NCBI RefSeq assembly: GCF_026625725.1
Contig: NZ_CP113060.1
Coordinates: forward strand, 2,920,001 to 2,984,000
Reading direction: 5' to 3'
DNA: 64,000 nucleotides
DNA from: Pseudomonas sp. SL4(2022)
Lineage (GTDB): Bacteria; Pseudomonadota; Gammaproteobacteria; Pseudomonadales; Pseudomonadaceae
The translations under genes were made by a program, and so were the position numbers. Positions 37,636 to 46,556 of the stretch are shown here, piece after piece. The notes below the pieces were generated by a model that did not search any database, was not told where the DNA came from, and saw only the letters and a list, made by a program, of their open reading frames with translations. Numbering within the stretch: the stretch's first letter is position 1; every line of letters begins with the position of its first letter.

Positions 37636-37658
37636 AAAAATCGTTTCTGACGATTTTT
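37636..37658 (-). terminator. terminator after the YkgJ gene
   Basis: AAAAATCGT-TTCTG-ACGATTTTT: 9-bp perfect stem, A/T-rich on both sides, 9 bp beyond the stop of the minus-strand gene. It can work on either strand. Confidence 0.7.
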
Positions 37659-37667
37659 TGTGCGTGC

Positions 37668-37979
37668 TTAGCGGTAGATGCTGTTCATGCCCTTGCGCTC
37701 ATCCAGGCATTCCGGCGAGGCGGTTTCGAATTCGCGGCAGATCAGTGGGCGCACTTCGTAGATGGTGCAGCGCATGCTGTCGCGGTCCAGCGCGGCGCAC
37801 CAGCCGTCGTCCAGGCGCAACATCACTTCGCCACCCCAGTCATCGGTGTCGATATAGCGCAGCGGCACGCCGGTGTCGGTGATCAGCATGACTTCCAGCT
37901 GACAGCAGCAGGCGGCGCAGTTGCTGCAGCTTACTGCGGGTTCATCCGCAAGTTGGGTATGGGGGATGTTCTGACTCAT
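37668..37979 (-). CDS. YkgJ family cysteine-cluster protein
   Basis: A 103-aa protein with an N-terminal CSNCAACC motif (Cys 18, 21, 24, 25) and further Cys in DGWCAAL, MRCTIYEVRPLICREF and SPECL. The C-x2-C-x2-CC pattern defines the YkgJ (UPF0153) family, thought to bind zinc or an iron-sulfur cluster. Role unknown. It starts 96 bp after the end of the light-type operon and may be read through from it. Confidence 0.88.
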   Translation of the reverse strand: MSQNIPHTQLADEPAVSCSNCAACCCQLEVMLITDTGVPLRYIDTDDWGGEVMLRLDDGWCAALDRDSMRCTIYEVRPLICREFETASPECLDERKGMNSIYR

Positions 37980-38075
37980 GCCGCGCAGTGTACGCCATCG
38001 GTGTTACTGCGGCGTCTGCTGTCGACGTAGGGTGGCTGGCGTTTTAGCCATCGAGCCCTGCGCTGAGCCTGTTTG

Positions 38076-38603
38076 TTACGCCGACTGGCGTGTCCGCAGG
38101 CTCTGTTCGTACTGGCTGCGGTAGAGCTTGGCGAAGCCGTGCAGCACGGGCATCACCAGCGCCCAGATAACGCCGATCAGCAGCAGGCTTGGCCAGGTGC
38201 CGTAGGGCAGATCGACGCCGGCAATCTGTGCGCCGCCATAATAGGACAGTGGTGCACCTATTGCGCCGAGCAGGCTGCCGCGCCACCAGGGTTGCGCGGT
38301 CCAGGCCAGGCAGTGGTTGAGCGTGGTGGCCATCAGCAGCCATAGGCTGGCCAGCCACAGCGGGATCAGCGTGCGCGGCTCGCCGAAGTCGAACACGCCG
38401 AGGTTGAGTAGGAAACTGTCCAGTGCGCTGCCGGCGAGAAACACCGTGATCAGCAGTTTGCCTTCCGCCGCCCAGCTGCTGGTCCACAGCAGATGTATCG
38501 CCAGCACCGCTGCGATAACCAGCAGCCACAGGCTGTCGCCGCCGAAGACGCAGGCAAACCAGCCAAGCTGAAACAGCAGGGTGTTGACGATCAACTTAGC
38601 CAT
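38076..38603 (-). CDS. DUF2878 membrane protein
   Basis: A 175-aa protein with about five hydrophobic segments and the family-typical FGEPRTLIPLWLASLWLLMA (about 73-92). DUF2878 genes accompany CFA-type methyltransferase, DUF1365 and FAD-oxidoreductase genes in many proteobacteria. It is the last gene of the nine-gene operon, overlapping the methyltransferase by 8 bp. Function unknown, probably membrane-lipid related. Confidence 0.8.
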   Translation of the reverse strand: MAKLIVNTLLFQLGWFACVFGGDSLWLLVIAAVLAIHLLWTSSWAAEGKLLITVFLAGSALDSFLLNLGVFDFGEPRTLIPLWLASLWLLMATTLNHCLAWTAQPWWRGSLLGAIGAPLSYYGGAQIAGVDLPYGTWPSLLLIGVIWALVMPVLHGFAKLYRSQYEQSLRTRQSA

Positions 38604-39870
38604 CTAGGTTTCCTAACAGAGGAGCTGGGCGTGCGGCGGGTTTGGCCAGCAGCAATTGCGCGGTGCCGATGGTGCGCTCGATAAAGCCACCCTCGCAATA
38701 GCACAGGTAGAACTCCCACAGGCGGAAGAAGTAGTCGTCGTAACCCTGCTGTTCCAGCTTGTGCCGCGCCTGGCGCAGGTTGTCGTGCCAGATGCGCAGG
38801 GTGCGGGCGTAGTGCAGGCCGAAATCTTCCATGTGGTGCAGGTTCATATCGGTCTTGGCAGTGATGATTTCCAGCATCTTGTTTACCGAGGGCAGCGCGC
38901 CGCCGGGGAAGATATAGCGCTGGATAAAGTCCACGGCGTTTTTCGCCTGCTCATAACGCTGGTCACGGATGGTGATGGCCTGCAGCAGCATCAGGCCATC
39001 GGGTTTAAGCAGGCTGGCGCATTGCTCGAAGTAGGTGGGCAGGAAGCGATGGCCAACGGCTTCGATCATCTCGATCGACACCAGCTTGTCGTACTGCCCG
39101 GACAGATCGCGGTAGTCCTCCAGCAGCAGGGTGATCTGCCCCTGCAAACCCTGCTCGGCAATACGTTGCTGGGTGTAGGCGAATTGCTCGCGCGACAGGG
39201 TGGTGGTGGTGACCTTGCAGCCGTAGTGGGTGGCGGCGTAGATCGCCATGCTGCCCCAGCCTGTGCCGATTTCCAGCAGGTGGTCGCTGGGCTTGAGGGC
39301 AAGCTTCTGGCAGATACGTTCGAGCTTATTCAGCTGCGCCTGTTCCAGGCTGTCATCGGCGCTCTGGAACATCGCCGCCGAGTACATCATGGTCGGGTCG
39401 AGGAACTGCTCGAACAGCTCGTTGCCCAGGTCGTAATGCGCCGAGATGTTTTTGCGCGAGCCTTTACGGGTGTTGCGGTTGAGCCAGTGCAAGCCCTGGA
39501 TCAACGGGCGGCCCAGCTGGGCCAGGCCGCTTTCCATGGCGTCGAGGACGTCGAGGTTGCTGACGAAGACGCGGATCACCGCGGTCAGGTCCGGGGTGGT
39601 CCAGTAGCCGTGGATATAGGCTTCGCCCGAGCCGATCGAGCCATTGCCGGCCACCAGTCCCCAGACCGCACCATCCTGCACCTGGATCTCGGCACAGAGG
39701 CTGGAGTGGACATCACCGAACTCCATGCGCTCATCGCCTTCGACGATCACCAGTTGGCCGTGGCGTAGCTGTTTCAGCTGGCGCAGCACCGCGCGGCGCA
39801 GCAGGCTGGCACCGATGCCGCTGCCGGCACGTACGGTGTGTTTTGCAGAAGCCAGGCTAGAGCTTTTCAT
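38596..39870 (-). CDS. cyclopropane-fatty-acid synthase family methyltransferase
   Basis: A 424-aa SAM methyltransferase. An N-terminal SCP2-like region spans about 40-110, then ENISAHYDLGNELFEQFLDP-type motif (KNISAHYDLGNE, about 142-153) and SAM-binding LLEIGTGWGSMAIYAATHYG (about 198-217). It modifies unsaturated acyl chains of membrane phospholipids. The neighbourhood is that of light- or singlet-oxygen-induced cfaA-like genes rather than stationary-phase cfa, so the product may be a cyclopropane or another methylated acyl chain. Confidence 0.88.
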   Translation of the reverse strand: MKSSSLASAKHTVRAGSGIGASLLRRAVLRQLKQLRHGQLVIVEGDERMEFGDVHSSLCAEIQVQDGAVWGLVAGNGSIGSGEAYIHGYWTTPDLTAVIRVFVSNLDVLDAMESGLAQLGRPLIQGLHWLNRNTRKGSRKNISAHYDLGNELFEQFLDPTMMYSAAMFQSADDSLEQAQLNKLERICQKLALKPSDHLLEIGTGWGSMAIYAATHYGCKVTTTTLSREQFAYTQQRIAEQGLQGQITLLLEDYRDLSGQYDKLVSIEMIEAVGHRFLPTYFEQCASLLKPDGLMLLQAITIRDQRYEQAKNAVDFIQRYIFPGGALPSVNKMLEIITAKTDMNLHHMEDFGLHYARTLRIWHDNLRQARHKLEQQGYDDYFFRLWEFYLCYCEGGFIERTIGTAQLLLAKPAARPAPLLGNLDG

Positions 39871-40675
39871 GGGGGACTTCCTTTGATGCGGGGCGAGCGA
39901 CGCGGAAATTACCTTCAGCGGCCCGGTGGGTGAACAGGGGAATGCGTTTGAGCAGTAGACGCAGGGCTTGCCAGTAAATGGCGGCCACGGTCTTACCGGT
40001 CATCCAGGGAAAGTTGATCAGGTAGCGGTGCAGGCTCGCGCGGTTGAGTGCGCTGCGCTGCAGACTGAGGCTGGCGTCGAAGAGTTTGTCCTCACCCTGC
40101 CAGTCAGCCATATGAATGCCCAGGCGTTCGCCAGCCGGGCTGAAGCTCATGCGGTATTCCAGCTCGCGCGGCAGAAAGGGCGAGACGTGAAACGCCTTTG
40201 CCACGGCAACGTGCTGATGCCCCTCGCCCTCGGCCGGCAAGACGTAGTGGTAGCGTTCGCGCCAGGGCGTGTTGCTCACTTCACAGAGAATCGCCGCCAG
40301 ACGACCATCAGCCTCATGGCAGTAAAAGAAACTCGCCGGATTGAAACTCAGCCCCCAGCTGCGCGGCTGAGTCAGCAGGCAGATGGTACCCAGCGGCGTG
40401 CGCCCGAGAGCTTCTGTCACGCGCTGGCGCACGGCATCAATCAGGCGGATACCTGCACCGGTGAACTGCGGCAGGTAATCGGTTTCGCGAAAGGCAAAGG
40501 GCGCGAAGCGACCATGCCCAGCCAGGGGCGATAGCGCGAGCACGGCGTCCTGCTCGCTCAGGTCGAGGTAGAGCAGGCCCATGCGGTAGCGGAAGTTGTG
40601 CAGGCGTGGGGCAAAACGCCGGTGCTGCACCCAGCCGCTGTAGAGGGCGCTGTTCAGTGCCGTTGTGCTGTTCAC
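39857..40675 (-). CDS. DUF1365 protein
   Basis: A 272-aa protein starting NSALYSGWVQHRRFAPRLHN with FRYRMGLLYLDL, the DUF1365 opening, and NPASFFYCHEADGRLAAIL near 127-145. The family has no proven activity but travels with the flanking FAD oxidoreductase and CFA-type gene. It overlaps the methyltransferase by 14 bp and the FAD gene by 1 bp, indicating tight co-translation. Confidence 0.87.
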   Translation of the reverse strand: MNSTTALNSALYSGWVQHRRFAPRLHNFRYRMGLLYLDLSEQDAVLALSPLAGHGRFAPFAFRETDYLPQFTGAGIRLIDAVRQRVTEALGRTPLGTICLLTQPRSWGLSFNPASFFYCHEADGRLAAILCEVSNTPWRERYHYVLPAEGEGHQHVAVAKAFHVSPFLPRELEYRMSFSPAGERLGIHMADWQGEDKLFDASLSLQRSALNRASLHRYLINFPWMTGKTVAAIYWQALRLLLKRIPLFTHRAAEGNFRVARPASKEVPHEKL

Positions 40676-41922
40676 TACAGCGCCTCACCGAATTCACGGG
40701 CTACGCGCAGCGCGCTGACCACGCCATCTTCGTGGAAACCATTGGCCCAGTAAGCACCACAAAAGTAGCTGTGGTTGGCACCGAGCAGTTCTTCCCAGCG
40801 CGCCTGTGCGGCCATGCCGGCCAGGCTGTATTGCGGGTGGGCGTAGGTGTAGCGCGCCAGGATTTTGTTTGGGTCGATGGCGGCGGTCTGGTTCAGGCTG
40901 ACGCAGAAAGTCGTGTCGCTCTGGATGCCTTGCAGGATGTTCATGTCGTAGGTGACGGCGGCTGGCTGATCTACAGGGCCACCGAGGCGGTAGTTCCAGC
41001 TGGCCCAGGCCAGTGGCCGTTTCGGCAGCAGGCGGGTGTCAGTGTGCAGCACCACATCGTTGTCGGCATAGGGCAGCGCGCCGAGGATGGCCTGTTCGGA
41101 AGGCGTCGGCGCGGCCAGCAACGCCAGGGCCTGGTCGCTGTGGCAGGCAAACACCACTTTGTCGAAGCGCTCGCTACCGGCAGCGCTGTGCACGGTCACA
41201 CCGTCGCCATCGCGTTCAACCCGGGTCACCGCGCAGTTCAGGCGGATCTGTTGCTTGAACGATTCGGTTAACGGCGCCACATAGCTGCTGGAGCCGCCTT
41301 CGATCACGCACCACTGCGGGCGGTCGCTGACCGATAGCAGGCCGTGGTTTTTGAAGAAGCGTACAAAGAACTGCAGCGGGAAACCGAGCATGTCATTCAG
41401 CGACATCGACCAGATCGCCGCGCCCATGGGCACGATGTAATGCTGGATAAAGCGCTCGCTGTAGCCATTGGCCTTGAGGTAATCGCCGAGGGTCATGTCA
41501 CTGGCGATGCGCTGCAGGTTGAGGTCGTTCAGCGCTTCGCGGTTGAAGCGCAGGATGCCACGCACCATGCCCCAGAACTTTGGCGACACCAGGTTGCTGC
41601 GTTGGGCGAACAGGCTGTTGAGGTTGTGCCCGTTGTATTCCACGCCGCTTAGCGGGTCGCTGACCGAGAAACTCATCTCGGTGTCCTTGAAACCAACGCC
41701 GAGCTGGCTGAGCAGGCGGATAAAGTTCGGGTAGGTCCAGTCGTTGAACACAATAAAGCCGGTGTCCACGGCGTACCGCTGCCCGCTCACCTCAACATCA
41801 ACGGTGTGGGTGTGGCCGCCGATCCAGTCGCTGGCCTCAAACACCGTGATCTCGTGACGGCGGTTGAGCAGGTAAGCACTGGTGAGGCCGGCAATGCCGC
41901 TGCCGATAATGGCAATTTTCAT
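40675..41922 (-). CDS. FAD-dependent oxidoreductase (amine-oxidase fold)
   Basis: A 415-aa flavoprotein with an N-terminal FAD Rossmann motif AIIGSGIAGLTSAYLLNRR (3-21), the ASDWIGGHTHTVDV segment near 36-49, and a C-terminal FAD-contact region (YFCGAYWANGFHEDGV near 388-403). Related proteins are encoded beside CFA synthase and DUF1365 and probably act on membrane lipids. The substrate is unknown. Confidence 0.87.
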   Translation of the reverse strand: MKIAIIGSGIAGLTSAYLLNRRHEITVFEASDWIGGHTHTVDVEVSGQRYAVDTGFIVFNDWTYPNFIRLLSQLGVGFKDTEMSFSVSDPLSGVEYNGHNLNSLFAQRSNLVSPKFWGMVRGILRFNREALNDLNLQRIASDMTLGDYLKANGYSERFIQHYIVPMGAAIWSMSLNDMLGFPLQFFVRFFKNHGLLSVSDRPQWCVIEGGSSSYVAPLTESFKQQIRLNCAVTRVERDGDGVTVHSAAGSERFDKVVFACHSDQALALLAAPTPSEQAILGALPYADNDVVLHTDTRLLPKRPLAWASWNYRLGGPVDQPAAVTYDMNILQGIQSDTTFCVSLNQTAAIDPNKILARYTYAHPQYSLAGMAAQARWEELLGANHSYFCGAYWANGFHEDGVVSALRVAREFGEAL

Positions 41923-41931
41923 GGGCTGTCC

Positions 41932-42699
41932 TTAGGTCTTGGCTTCGGTGCGGGCCATGCGGGCGCCGAGGGCGACCTGCAGGCCTTTGGGCAAGCGCCC
42001 GAGTAGTTTGAGAATGGCAATAAACGGGCCAGGGAAAGCGATTTCAAAGGGCTGCTGATCCAGGCGTTGAGCAATGTAGGCGGCGGCTTTGTCCACCGGC
42101 CAGCGCATGGGCATGGGGAAGTCGTTTTTCTGTGTCAGCGGGGTGTCGACAAAACCGGGGCTGACCAGGGTGACGGCAATTTTTTCCGCATGCAGATCGA
42201 TGCGCAGTGCTTCAAGCAGGTAGCGCATGGCGGCTTTCGACGCGCCGTAGGCTTCGGCGCGCGGCAGTGGCATAAACGTCACTGAACTGCCGACCCCCAC
42301 CAGATGCGGACGATTGCCCTGGCGCAGCAGGGGCAGGGCGGCTTCGATGCAGTAGCTGGCAGAGAGCAGGTTGGCGCGCATCACCCGTTCGACCATCGCC
42401 GCCTCAAAGGTACGCACTTCAACGTATTCGCAGGTGCCGGCATTGAGGATGGCGCAGTCCAGCGCGCCCCAGACCTGGGCAATGTGCTCGCCGATGCTGC
42501 GCACTTGCGCGGCATCACTGAGGTCGCCGGCCACCACCAGCACTTGCTGTGGGTAGCGCTTGGCCAAGGCTTGTAATGGTTCGAGGCTGCGGGCACTGAG
42601 GGCCAGGCGGTGGCCTTGTTCGAGCAATTGTTCGGCCAGGGCCGCGCCGATGCCACTGCTGGCGCCGGTGAGCCAGATGCGCCGTGCGTTCGCGTTCAT
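41932..42699 (-). CDS. short-chain dehydrogenase/reductase
   Basis: A 255-aa SDR with the TGASSGIG cofactor motif (13-20), NAGT near 90, a Ser near 138 and the active-site YGASK (about 150-154). Classical NAD(P)-dependent fold; substrate unknown. It overlaps the NTF2-like gene by 4 bp and lies 9 bp before the FAD oxidoreductase gene. Confidence 0.9.
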   Translation of the reverse strand: MNANARRIWLTGASSGIGAALAEQLLEQGHRLALSARSLEPLQALAKRYPQQVLVVAGDLSDAAQVRSIGEHIAQVWGALDCAILNAGTCEYVEVRTFEAAMVERVMRANLLSASYCIEAALPLLRQGNRPHLVGVGSSVTFMPLPRAEAYGASKAAMRYLLEALRIDLHAEKIAVTLVSPGFVDTPLTQKNDFPMPMRWPVDKAAAYIAQRLDQQPFEIAFPGPFIAILKLLGRLPKGLQVALGARMARTEAKT

Positions 42700-43118
42700 G
42701 CCAACCTCCGTTTCAGCCAGCGAATTGCTGAGCCGAGTAAGGGCAGGTGCTCGTAGAGCAGGCTGCCGGCGTCGAAATAGTCACGGTGACGATAGACCTT
42801 GTCCTGCCACAGCAGGTGCGAACAGCCTTCCACGCGGATCAGTTGCCCGCCAGCCAGGCGTGGGTGGCGGTAGCTCATGGTCCAGCGCAGGTAGCCTTCG
42901 CCGTCGCGCACCTGGTCAAAACCGTAGAAGTCAAAGCGCAGTTCGCTGACGTTAGCGTACATCTCGCCGAAGTAGCGCTGCATATTGGCCAGGCCGCGCA
43001 CCTCATGCAGCGGGTCGCAGAACAATGCGTCATCGCTGTACAGCTGGCCCAGGCGGTCGAGATTGTCCTTGTTCAGCCCGGCAAAGTCCTGGGCGAACTG
43101 TCGCAGAAAATCGCTCAT
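42696..43118 (-). CDS. NTF2-like (SnoaL-type) protein
   Basis: A 140-aa protein with the cone-shaped NTF2/SnoaL pattern: helical start (FLRQFAQDFAGLNKDNLDRL), YSDDALFCDPLHEVRG near 27-42, and a beta-rich remainder. Could be an enzyme or a small-ligand binder. It overlaps the photolyase and SDR genes by 4 bp each. Confidence 0.8.
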   Translation of the reverse strand: MSDFLRQFAQDFAGLNKDNLDRLGQLYSDDALFCDPLHEVRGLANMQRYFGEMYANVSELRFDFYGFDQVRDGEGYLRWTMSYRHPRLAGGQLIRVEGCSHLLWQDKVYRHRDYFDAGSLLYEHLPLLGSAIRWLKRRLA

Positions 43119-44557
43119 AGGGCCTCCTCGCCGGCAAAGTGCGGCAGACTCTTGAATGCAGTCAGGGCACGCGTGCGGCTTTTGCTCAGGTCGACAATGG
43201 GCGTGGGGTAGTCGGCGATGCCGAACAGTCCACCCATGGCGGCCGGGTTATGAATATTGTTTTTGTTCAGACCGATCAGCTCCGGCAGCCACTGGCGGAT
43301 AAAACGCCCGTCCGGATCGAATTTCTGCGACTGGCTGAGCGGGTTGAAGATGCGGAAATATGGCGCCGAATCGGTGCCGGTCGATGAGCTCCATTGCCAG
43401 CCGCCGTTGTTGGCTGCCAGGTCGCCATCGATCAGGTGGCGCATAAAGAAACGCTCACCTTCGCGCCAGTCGATCAGCAGGTTCTTGGTCAGAAACATCG
43501 CCACGATCATGCGCAGGCGGTTGTGCATCCAGCCGGTGGCCAGCAGCTGGCGCATGGCCGCATCGACAATCGGGAAACCGGTGCGGCCCTGTTGCCAGGC
43601 TTTGAGCTCCAGCGGTGCATCACGCCAGGCCACGGCCTCGGTTTCCGGGCGGAAGGCGCGGTGCATGGATACACGTGGGTAGCCCACCAGGATGTGCTTG
43701 TAAAACTCACGCCAAAGCAGCTCGTTGATCCAGGTGATGACTCCGATATGGCCGCTGTCGAACTCGCCTTGATTGACCGCCAGTGCGGCGTGCAGGCATT
43801 GGCGTGGCGAGATCACTCCGGCGGCCAGGTAAGCGGACAGCTGGCTGGTGCCGGGCTGCGCAGGGAAGTCGCGGGCGCTCTGGTAGAGGTCGATCTGTTG
43901 CGCCGCGAAATCATCCAGGCGTCGTGCGGCTTCGGTCTCACCGGCCGGCCACAATGCACGCAGGGCCGCAGGGGGTAGAGCAAACCCGTTGACGTGTTCA
44001 GGTATGGCATCACGCTGAATCGCCAGCGGCGCCTGCGCCTTGGGTGTCGCGATCAGCGCGGGCAGGGCGCTGTGCAGGCGTTGATAGCAGACCTTGCGGA
44101 ACTGGCTGTAGACCTGAAAATAACTGCCGGATTTGGTCAGCACGCTGCCGGGCTTAAAGAACAGTTGATCCAGGTGGCTGTGAAAAGTCACTCCCAGACC
44201 ATCAAGCGTTTGCGCCACGGTCTGGTCGCGGCGGCTTTCATGCACGCCGTATTCTTCATTGACCTGCACGCTGCCGATCTGCAGCTGCTGGCATAACTCA
44301 CCGATCACCTGCGGCGCGGCGCTCCAATCGTCGGCCTCACGCACCAGCAGCGGCACGTTGAGCTTGCCCAGTTCGGCGCTCAGCGCCTGGAGGTTGCGCA
44401 GCCAGAAGTCGACCTTGCTCGGCGCGTCATCATGGGCCAACCACTGGCCGGGGCTGAGCAGGAACAGCGCCACAGTCGGGCCGCTGCGCATGGCGGCCGC
44501 CAGGGCGCTGTTGTCCTGTACCCGCAGGTCGGTGCGGAACCACATCAATTGCAGCAT
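43115..44557 (-). CDS. phrB: deoxyribodipyrimidine photolyase
   Basis: A 480-aa class I CPD photolyase. The N-terminal MTHF/antenna domain starts LQLMWFRTDLRVQDNSALA. The FAD domain has TSQLSAYLAAGVISPRQCL (about 228-246), WINELLWREFYKHIL (about 264-278), PIVDAAMRQLLATGWMHNR (about 316-334) and WQWSSSTGTDSAPYFRIFNP (about 373-392). It repairs UV pyrimidine dimers using blue light. It lies 11 bp after the MerR gene. Confidence 0.95.
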   Translation of the reverse strand: MLQLMWFRTDLRVQDNSALAAAMRSGPTVALFLLSPGQWLAHDDAPSKVDFWLRNLQALSAELGKLNVPLLVREADDWSAAPQVIGELCQQLQIGSVQVNEEYGVHESRRDQTVAQTLDGLGVTFHSHLDQLFFKPGSVLTKSGSYFQVYSQFRKVCYQRLHSALPALIATPKAQAPLAIQRDAIPEHVNGFALPPAALRALWPAGETEAARRLDDFAAQQIDLYQSARDFPAQPGTSQLSAYLAAGVISPRQCLHAALAVNQGEFDSGHIGVITWINELLWREFYKHILVGYPRVSMHRAFRPETEAVAWRDAPLELKAWQQGRTGFPIVDAAMRQLLATGWMHNRLRMIVAMFLTKNLLIDWREGERFFMRHLIDGDLAANNGGWQWSSSTGTDSAPYFRIFNPLSQSQKFDPDGRFIRQWLPELIGLNKNNIHNPAAMGGLFGIADYPTPIVDLSKSRTRALTAFKSLPHFAGEEAL

Positions 44558-44568
44558 GTTGAATCCTG

Positions 44569-45510
44569 TCAGCTGTGCAGCAGGTTGAGATCACTGAGGC
44601 TGTGCAGGGCGGCCAGTGGGTCGGCGGCCAGGCTCAGTTCGGCATTCTGTGCGGTGATGCTTTGCAGCTCGTCGGCGTGGATCTGCACCACTTGCCCGAC
44701 CAGCAGGCAGGGGCAGTCGTAACCGCCGAGCAGGCGTTGCAGGTGGGTGCTGTTCAGCGCCTGGCTGGAATACAGCAACACCGCACGCGGCTGGATGTGT
44801 TCAACCGCCAGTGCCAGTTCGGTGGGCGGCAGTGGCCAGTCGAAAACGTCCACCGGGCTGCCGGCGCTGCTCGCCAGCCATGCCGTGAGCCACAGGCCGG
44901 GGGCCATCGGCAGGTCGGAAACGTTGATCAGCAGCAGTGGCGCACCGTTGTACTGGCGATTGTTGTGGTACAGGCGGGCGCCGAGTTTGCTGCGCAGCCA
45001 GGAGTAGAAGAACACCCGCTCGGCCTGCGCGCCGAACTGGTTGCGCCAGCGCAGGTCAAGCTCGCTGAGCAGCGGCAGCAGCAGTTGCTGGCACAGAGTA
45101 TGCGGCGGATAGAGCGCCAGCTCGCTGTTGAAACAGTCGTCCAGGCGTCGCTCGTTGAGGTTGCAGACGGCTTCCTGCAACTGCTGACGCTTGCTTTCCC
45201 ATTGCGAACTGGCTTCGGCGAAGGCCGGCTGATTGGAACGCAGCAGCCCTTTGACCTGACTCACTGACACGCCACGGCCCAGCCAGGTGAGAATCGCTTG
45301 GATACGGGTGACATGTTCATCGGAATACAGGCGATGGCCCTTGGGCGTGCGGTGCGGCACGATCAGCCCATAGCGACGCTCCCAGGCGCGCAGGGTGACA
45401 GCGTTGACTCCGGTGATGCGCGCCACATCGCGAATCGGCATAAAGCCCTGGGCGATCGCGGCCTGGTAATCGTCGGCGGCCAGGCCGTCAGTGATCGGTT
45501 CAAGGCTCAT
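44569..45510 (-). CDS. MerR-family regulator of the LitR/CarH type, B12 ligands not conserved
   Basis: A 313-aa protein. MerR helix-turn-helix at about 24-70 (MPIRDVARITGVNAVTLRAW, then KGHRLYSDEHVTRI), then a helical bundle like that of B12-dependent photoreceptor regulators (about 100-180) and a Rossmann-like C-terminal domain. The helix that usually carries E-H reads AERVFFYSWLR (E164-R165). The loop expected to carry the cobalt-ligand His reads DLPMAPGLWL (about 199-208) without His. It probably controls its own operon through the TGTACA dyads. It may respond to light only through partners, or to another signal. Confidence 0.75.
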   Translation of the reverse strand: MSLEPITDGLAADDYQAAIAQGFMPIRDVARITGVNAVTLRAWERRYGLIVPHRTPKGHRLYSDEHVTRIQAILTWLGRGVSVSQVKGLLRSNQPAFAEASSQWESKRQQLQEAVCNLNERRLDDCFNSELALYPPHTLCQQLLLPLLSELDLRWRNQFGAQAERVFFYSWLRSKLGARLYHNNRQYNGAPLLLINVSDLPMAPGLWLTAWLASSAGSPVDVFDWPLPPTELALAVEHIQPRAVLLYSSQALNSTHLQRLLGGYDCPCLLVGQVVQIHADELQSITAQNAELSLAADPLAALHSLSDLNLLHS

Positions 45511-46472
45511 AGGGCATTTCGCAGGCTGAGGTTTTCCGGGTGCGGCTGCAGGTAGACCTGCTGCGCGATGTAACGGTCCGGGTGACGACGGAAGTGGTGC
45601 TTGAGCAGGGTCATAGGCACCACCAGCGGCACCACGCCATGGCGGTACTGGCCGATCAGTTGCTGCATTTCCTGTTTCTCTTCGCTGCTCAGGGATTGTT
45701 TGAGGTAACCGCTGAGGTGCTGCAGCACGTTGCTGTGGGTGCGGCGGGTGGCACAGCTTTTCAACGCGCTCATCAGCTCGCTGAAGTAGCGCGGTGCTAG
45801 CTCGTTCAGGTCCTGCTGGCCCAGGTTCCCGAGCATGCGCCCGAGCAGTTTGTACTGCACCGGATTGGTGGCCATCAGCAGGTATTTGTAGCGTGAGTGG
45901 AAGTCGATCAGGTTTTTGCGCGTCAAACCATCACGCAGCAGCTGTTGCCATTGTGCGTAGGCAAACACGCGGGTGATGAAATTCTCGCGCAGGATCGGGT
46001 CGTTCAGGCGGCCATCTTCCTCCACCGGTAGGTTGGGGTGGCGGGCGCAGAAGGCCTGGGCAAAGACACCGCGGCCCGGCTCGCTGGGGCGACCATTGTC
46101 CTGGTAGACCTTGACCCGGTGCAGGCCGCAGGACGGCGACTGCTGCATAAAGATGTAGCCGCAGATGTCGGTCAGCTCACCGGCCATGCGTTCACCATAA
46201 GCGGTCAGCGGGGCTGTGACATCCACTGTACGATTGACCGTGCCGACGGCGCGAGGCGCTTGCGGATCGCCAACCAGCCGGATTGGCTCACGCGGCGTGC
46301 CCATGCCGATGGCCACTTCCGGGCACACCGGGGCGAAGTCGAAATGCTCGCTGAGGATGCGGCTGCACAGGCGCGATTCCTTATGCCCGCCGTTGTAGCG
46401 CACTTCATTGCCCAGCAGGCAAGCACTGATCCCCAGTTTGGGTTTGGCGGCGGCGTTGGCGGATGGGCTCAT
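45507..46472 (-). CDS. DUF523-DUF1722 (YbgA-like) fusion protein
   Basis: A 321-aa two-domain protein. The N-terminal DUF523 (about 10-155) has GISACLLGNEVRYNGGHK and MQQSPSCGLHRVKVY with conserved Cys. The C-terminal DUF1722/YbgA domain is about 190-310 (FHSRYKYLLMATN). Frequently found beside photolyase genes. DUF523 is linked to thiol/sulfur chemistry and DUF1722 proteins to light-stress operons; exact role unknown. The ATG at 46472 is preferred to the upstream TTG at 46478. First gene of the nine-gene operon. Confidence 0.87.
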   Translation of the reverse strand: MSPSANAAAKPKLGISACLLGNEVRYNGGHKESRLCSRILSEHFDFAPVCPEVAIGMGTPREPIRLVGDPQAPRAVGTVNRTVDVTAPLTAYGERMAGELTDICGYIFMQQSPSCGLHRVKVYQDNGRPSEPGRGVFAQAFCARHPNLPVEEDGRLNDPILRENFITRVFAYAQWQQLLRDGLTRKNLIDFHSRYKYLLMATNPVQYKLLGRMLGNLGQQDLNELAPRYFSELMSALKSCATRRTHSNVLQHLSGYLKQSLSSEEKQEMQQLIGQYRHGVVPLVVPMTLLKHHFRRHPDRYIAQQVYLQPHPENLSLRNAL

Positions 46473-46494
46473 GGGCAACCTCTGACTTACGACT

Positions 46495-46518
46495 TGTACA
46501 GATCCTGGTGGATGTACA
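46495..46518. promoter_or_regulatory. TGTACA-N12-TGTACA dyad, downstream site
   Basis: TGTACA at 46495-46500 and 46513-46518, exact 18-bp period. It covers about +4 to +27 of the promoter at 46529-46556, a repressing position. Confidence 0.7.
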
Positions 46519-46528
46519 ACTTAAGTTC

Positions 46529-46556
46529 ATCATAGGTTTGTAATTGTACAAGTCAA
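46529..46556 (-). promoter_or_regulatory. sigma70-type promoter of the photolyase operon
   Basis: On the minus strand: TTGACT (46556-46551), 16-bp spacer, TATGAT (46534-46529). Predicted start near 46522, about 50 nt before the ybgA-like ATG. The -35 hexamer lies inside the upstream dyad. Confidence 0.6.

Noticed and set aside
38656..39768. 370-aa plus-strand ORF opposite the CFA-type gene
   Set aside because: Antisense shadow rich in Val/Asp/Gln; the minus strand has full SAM-methyltransferase motifs.
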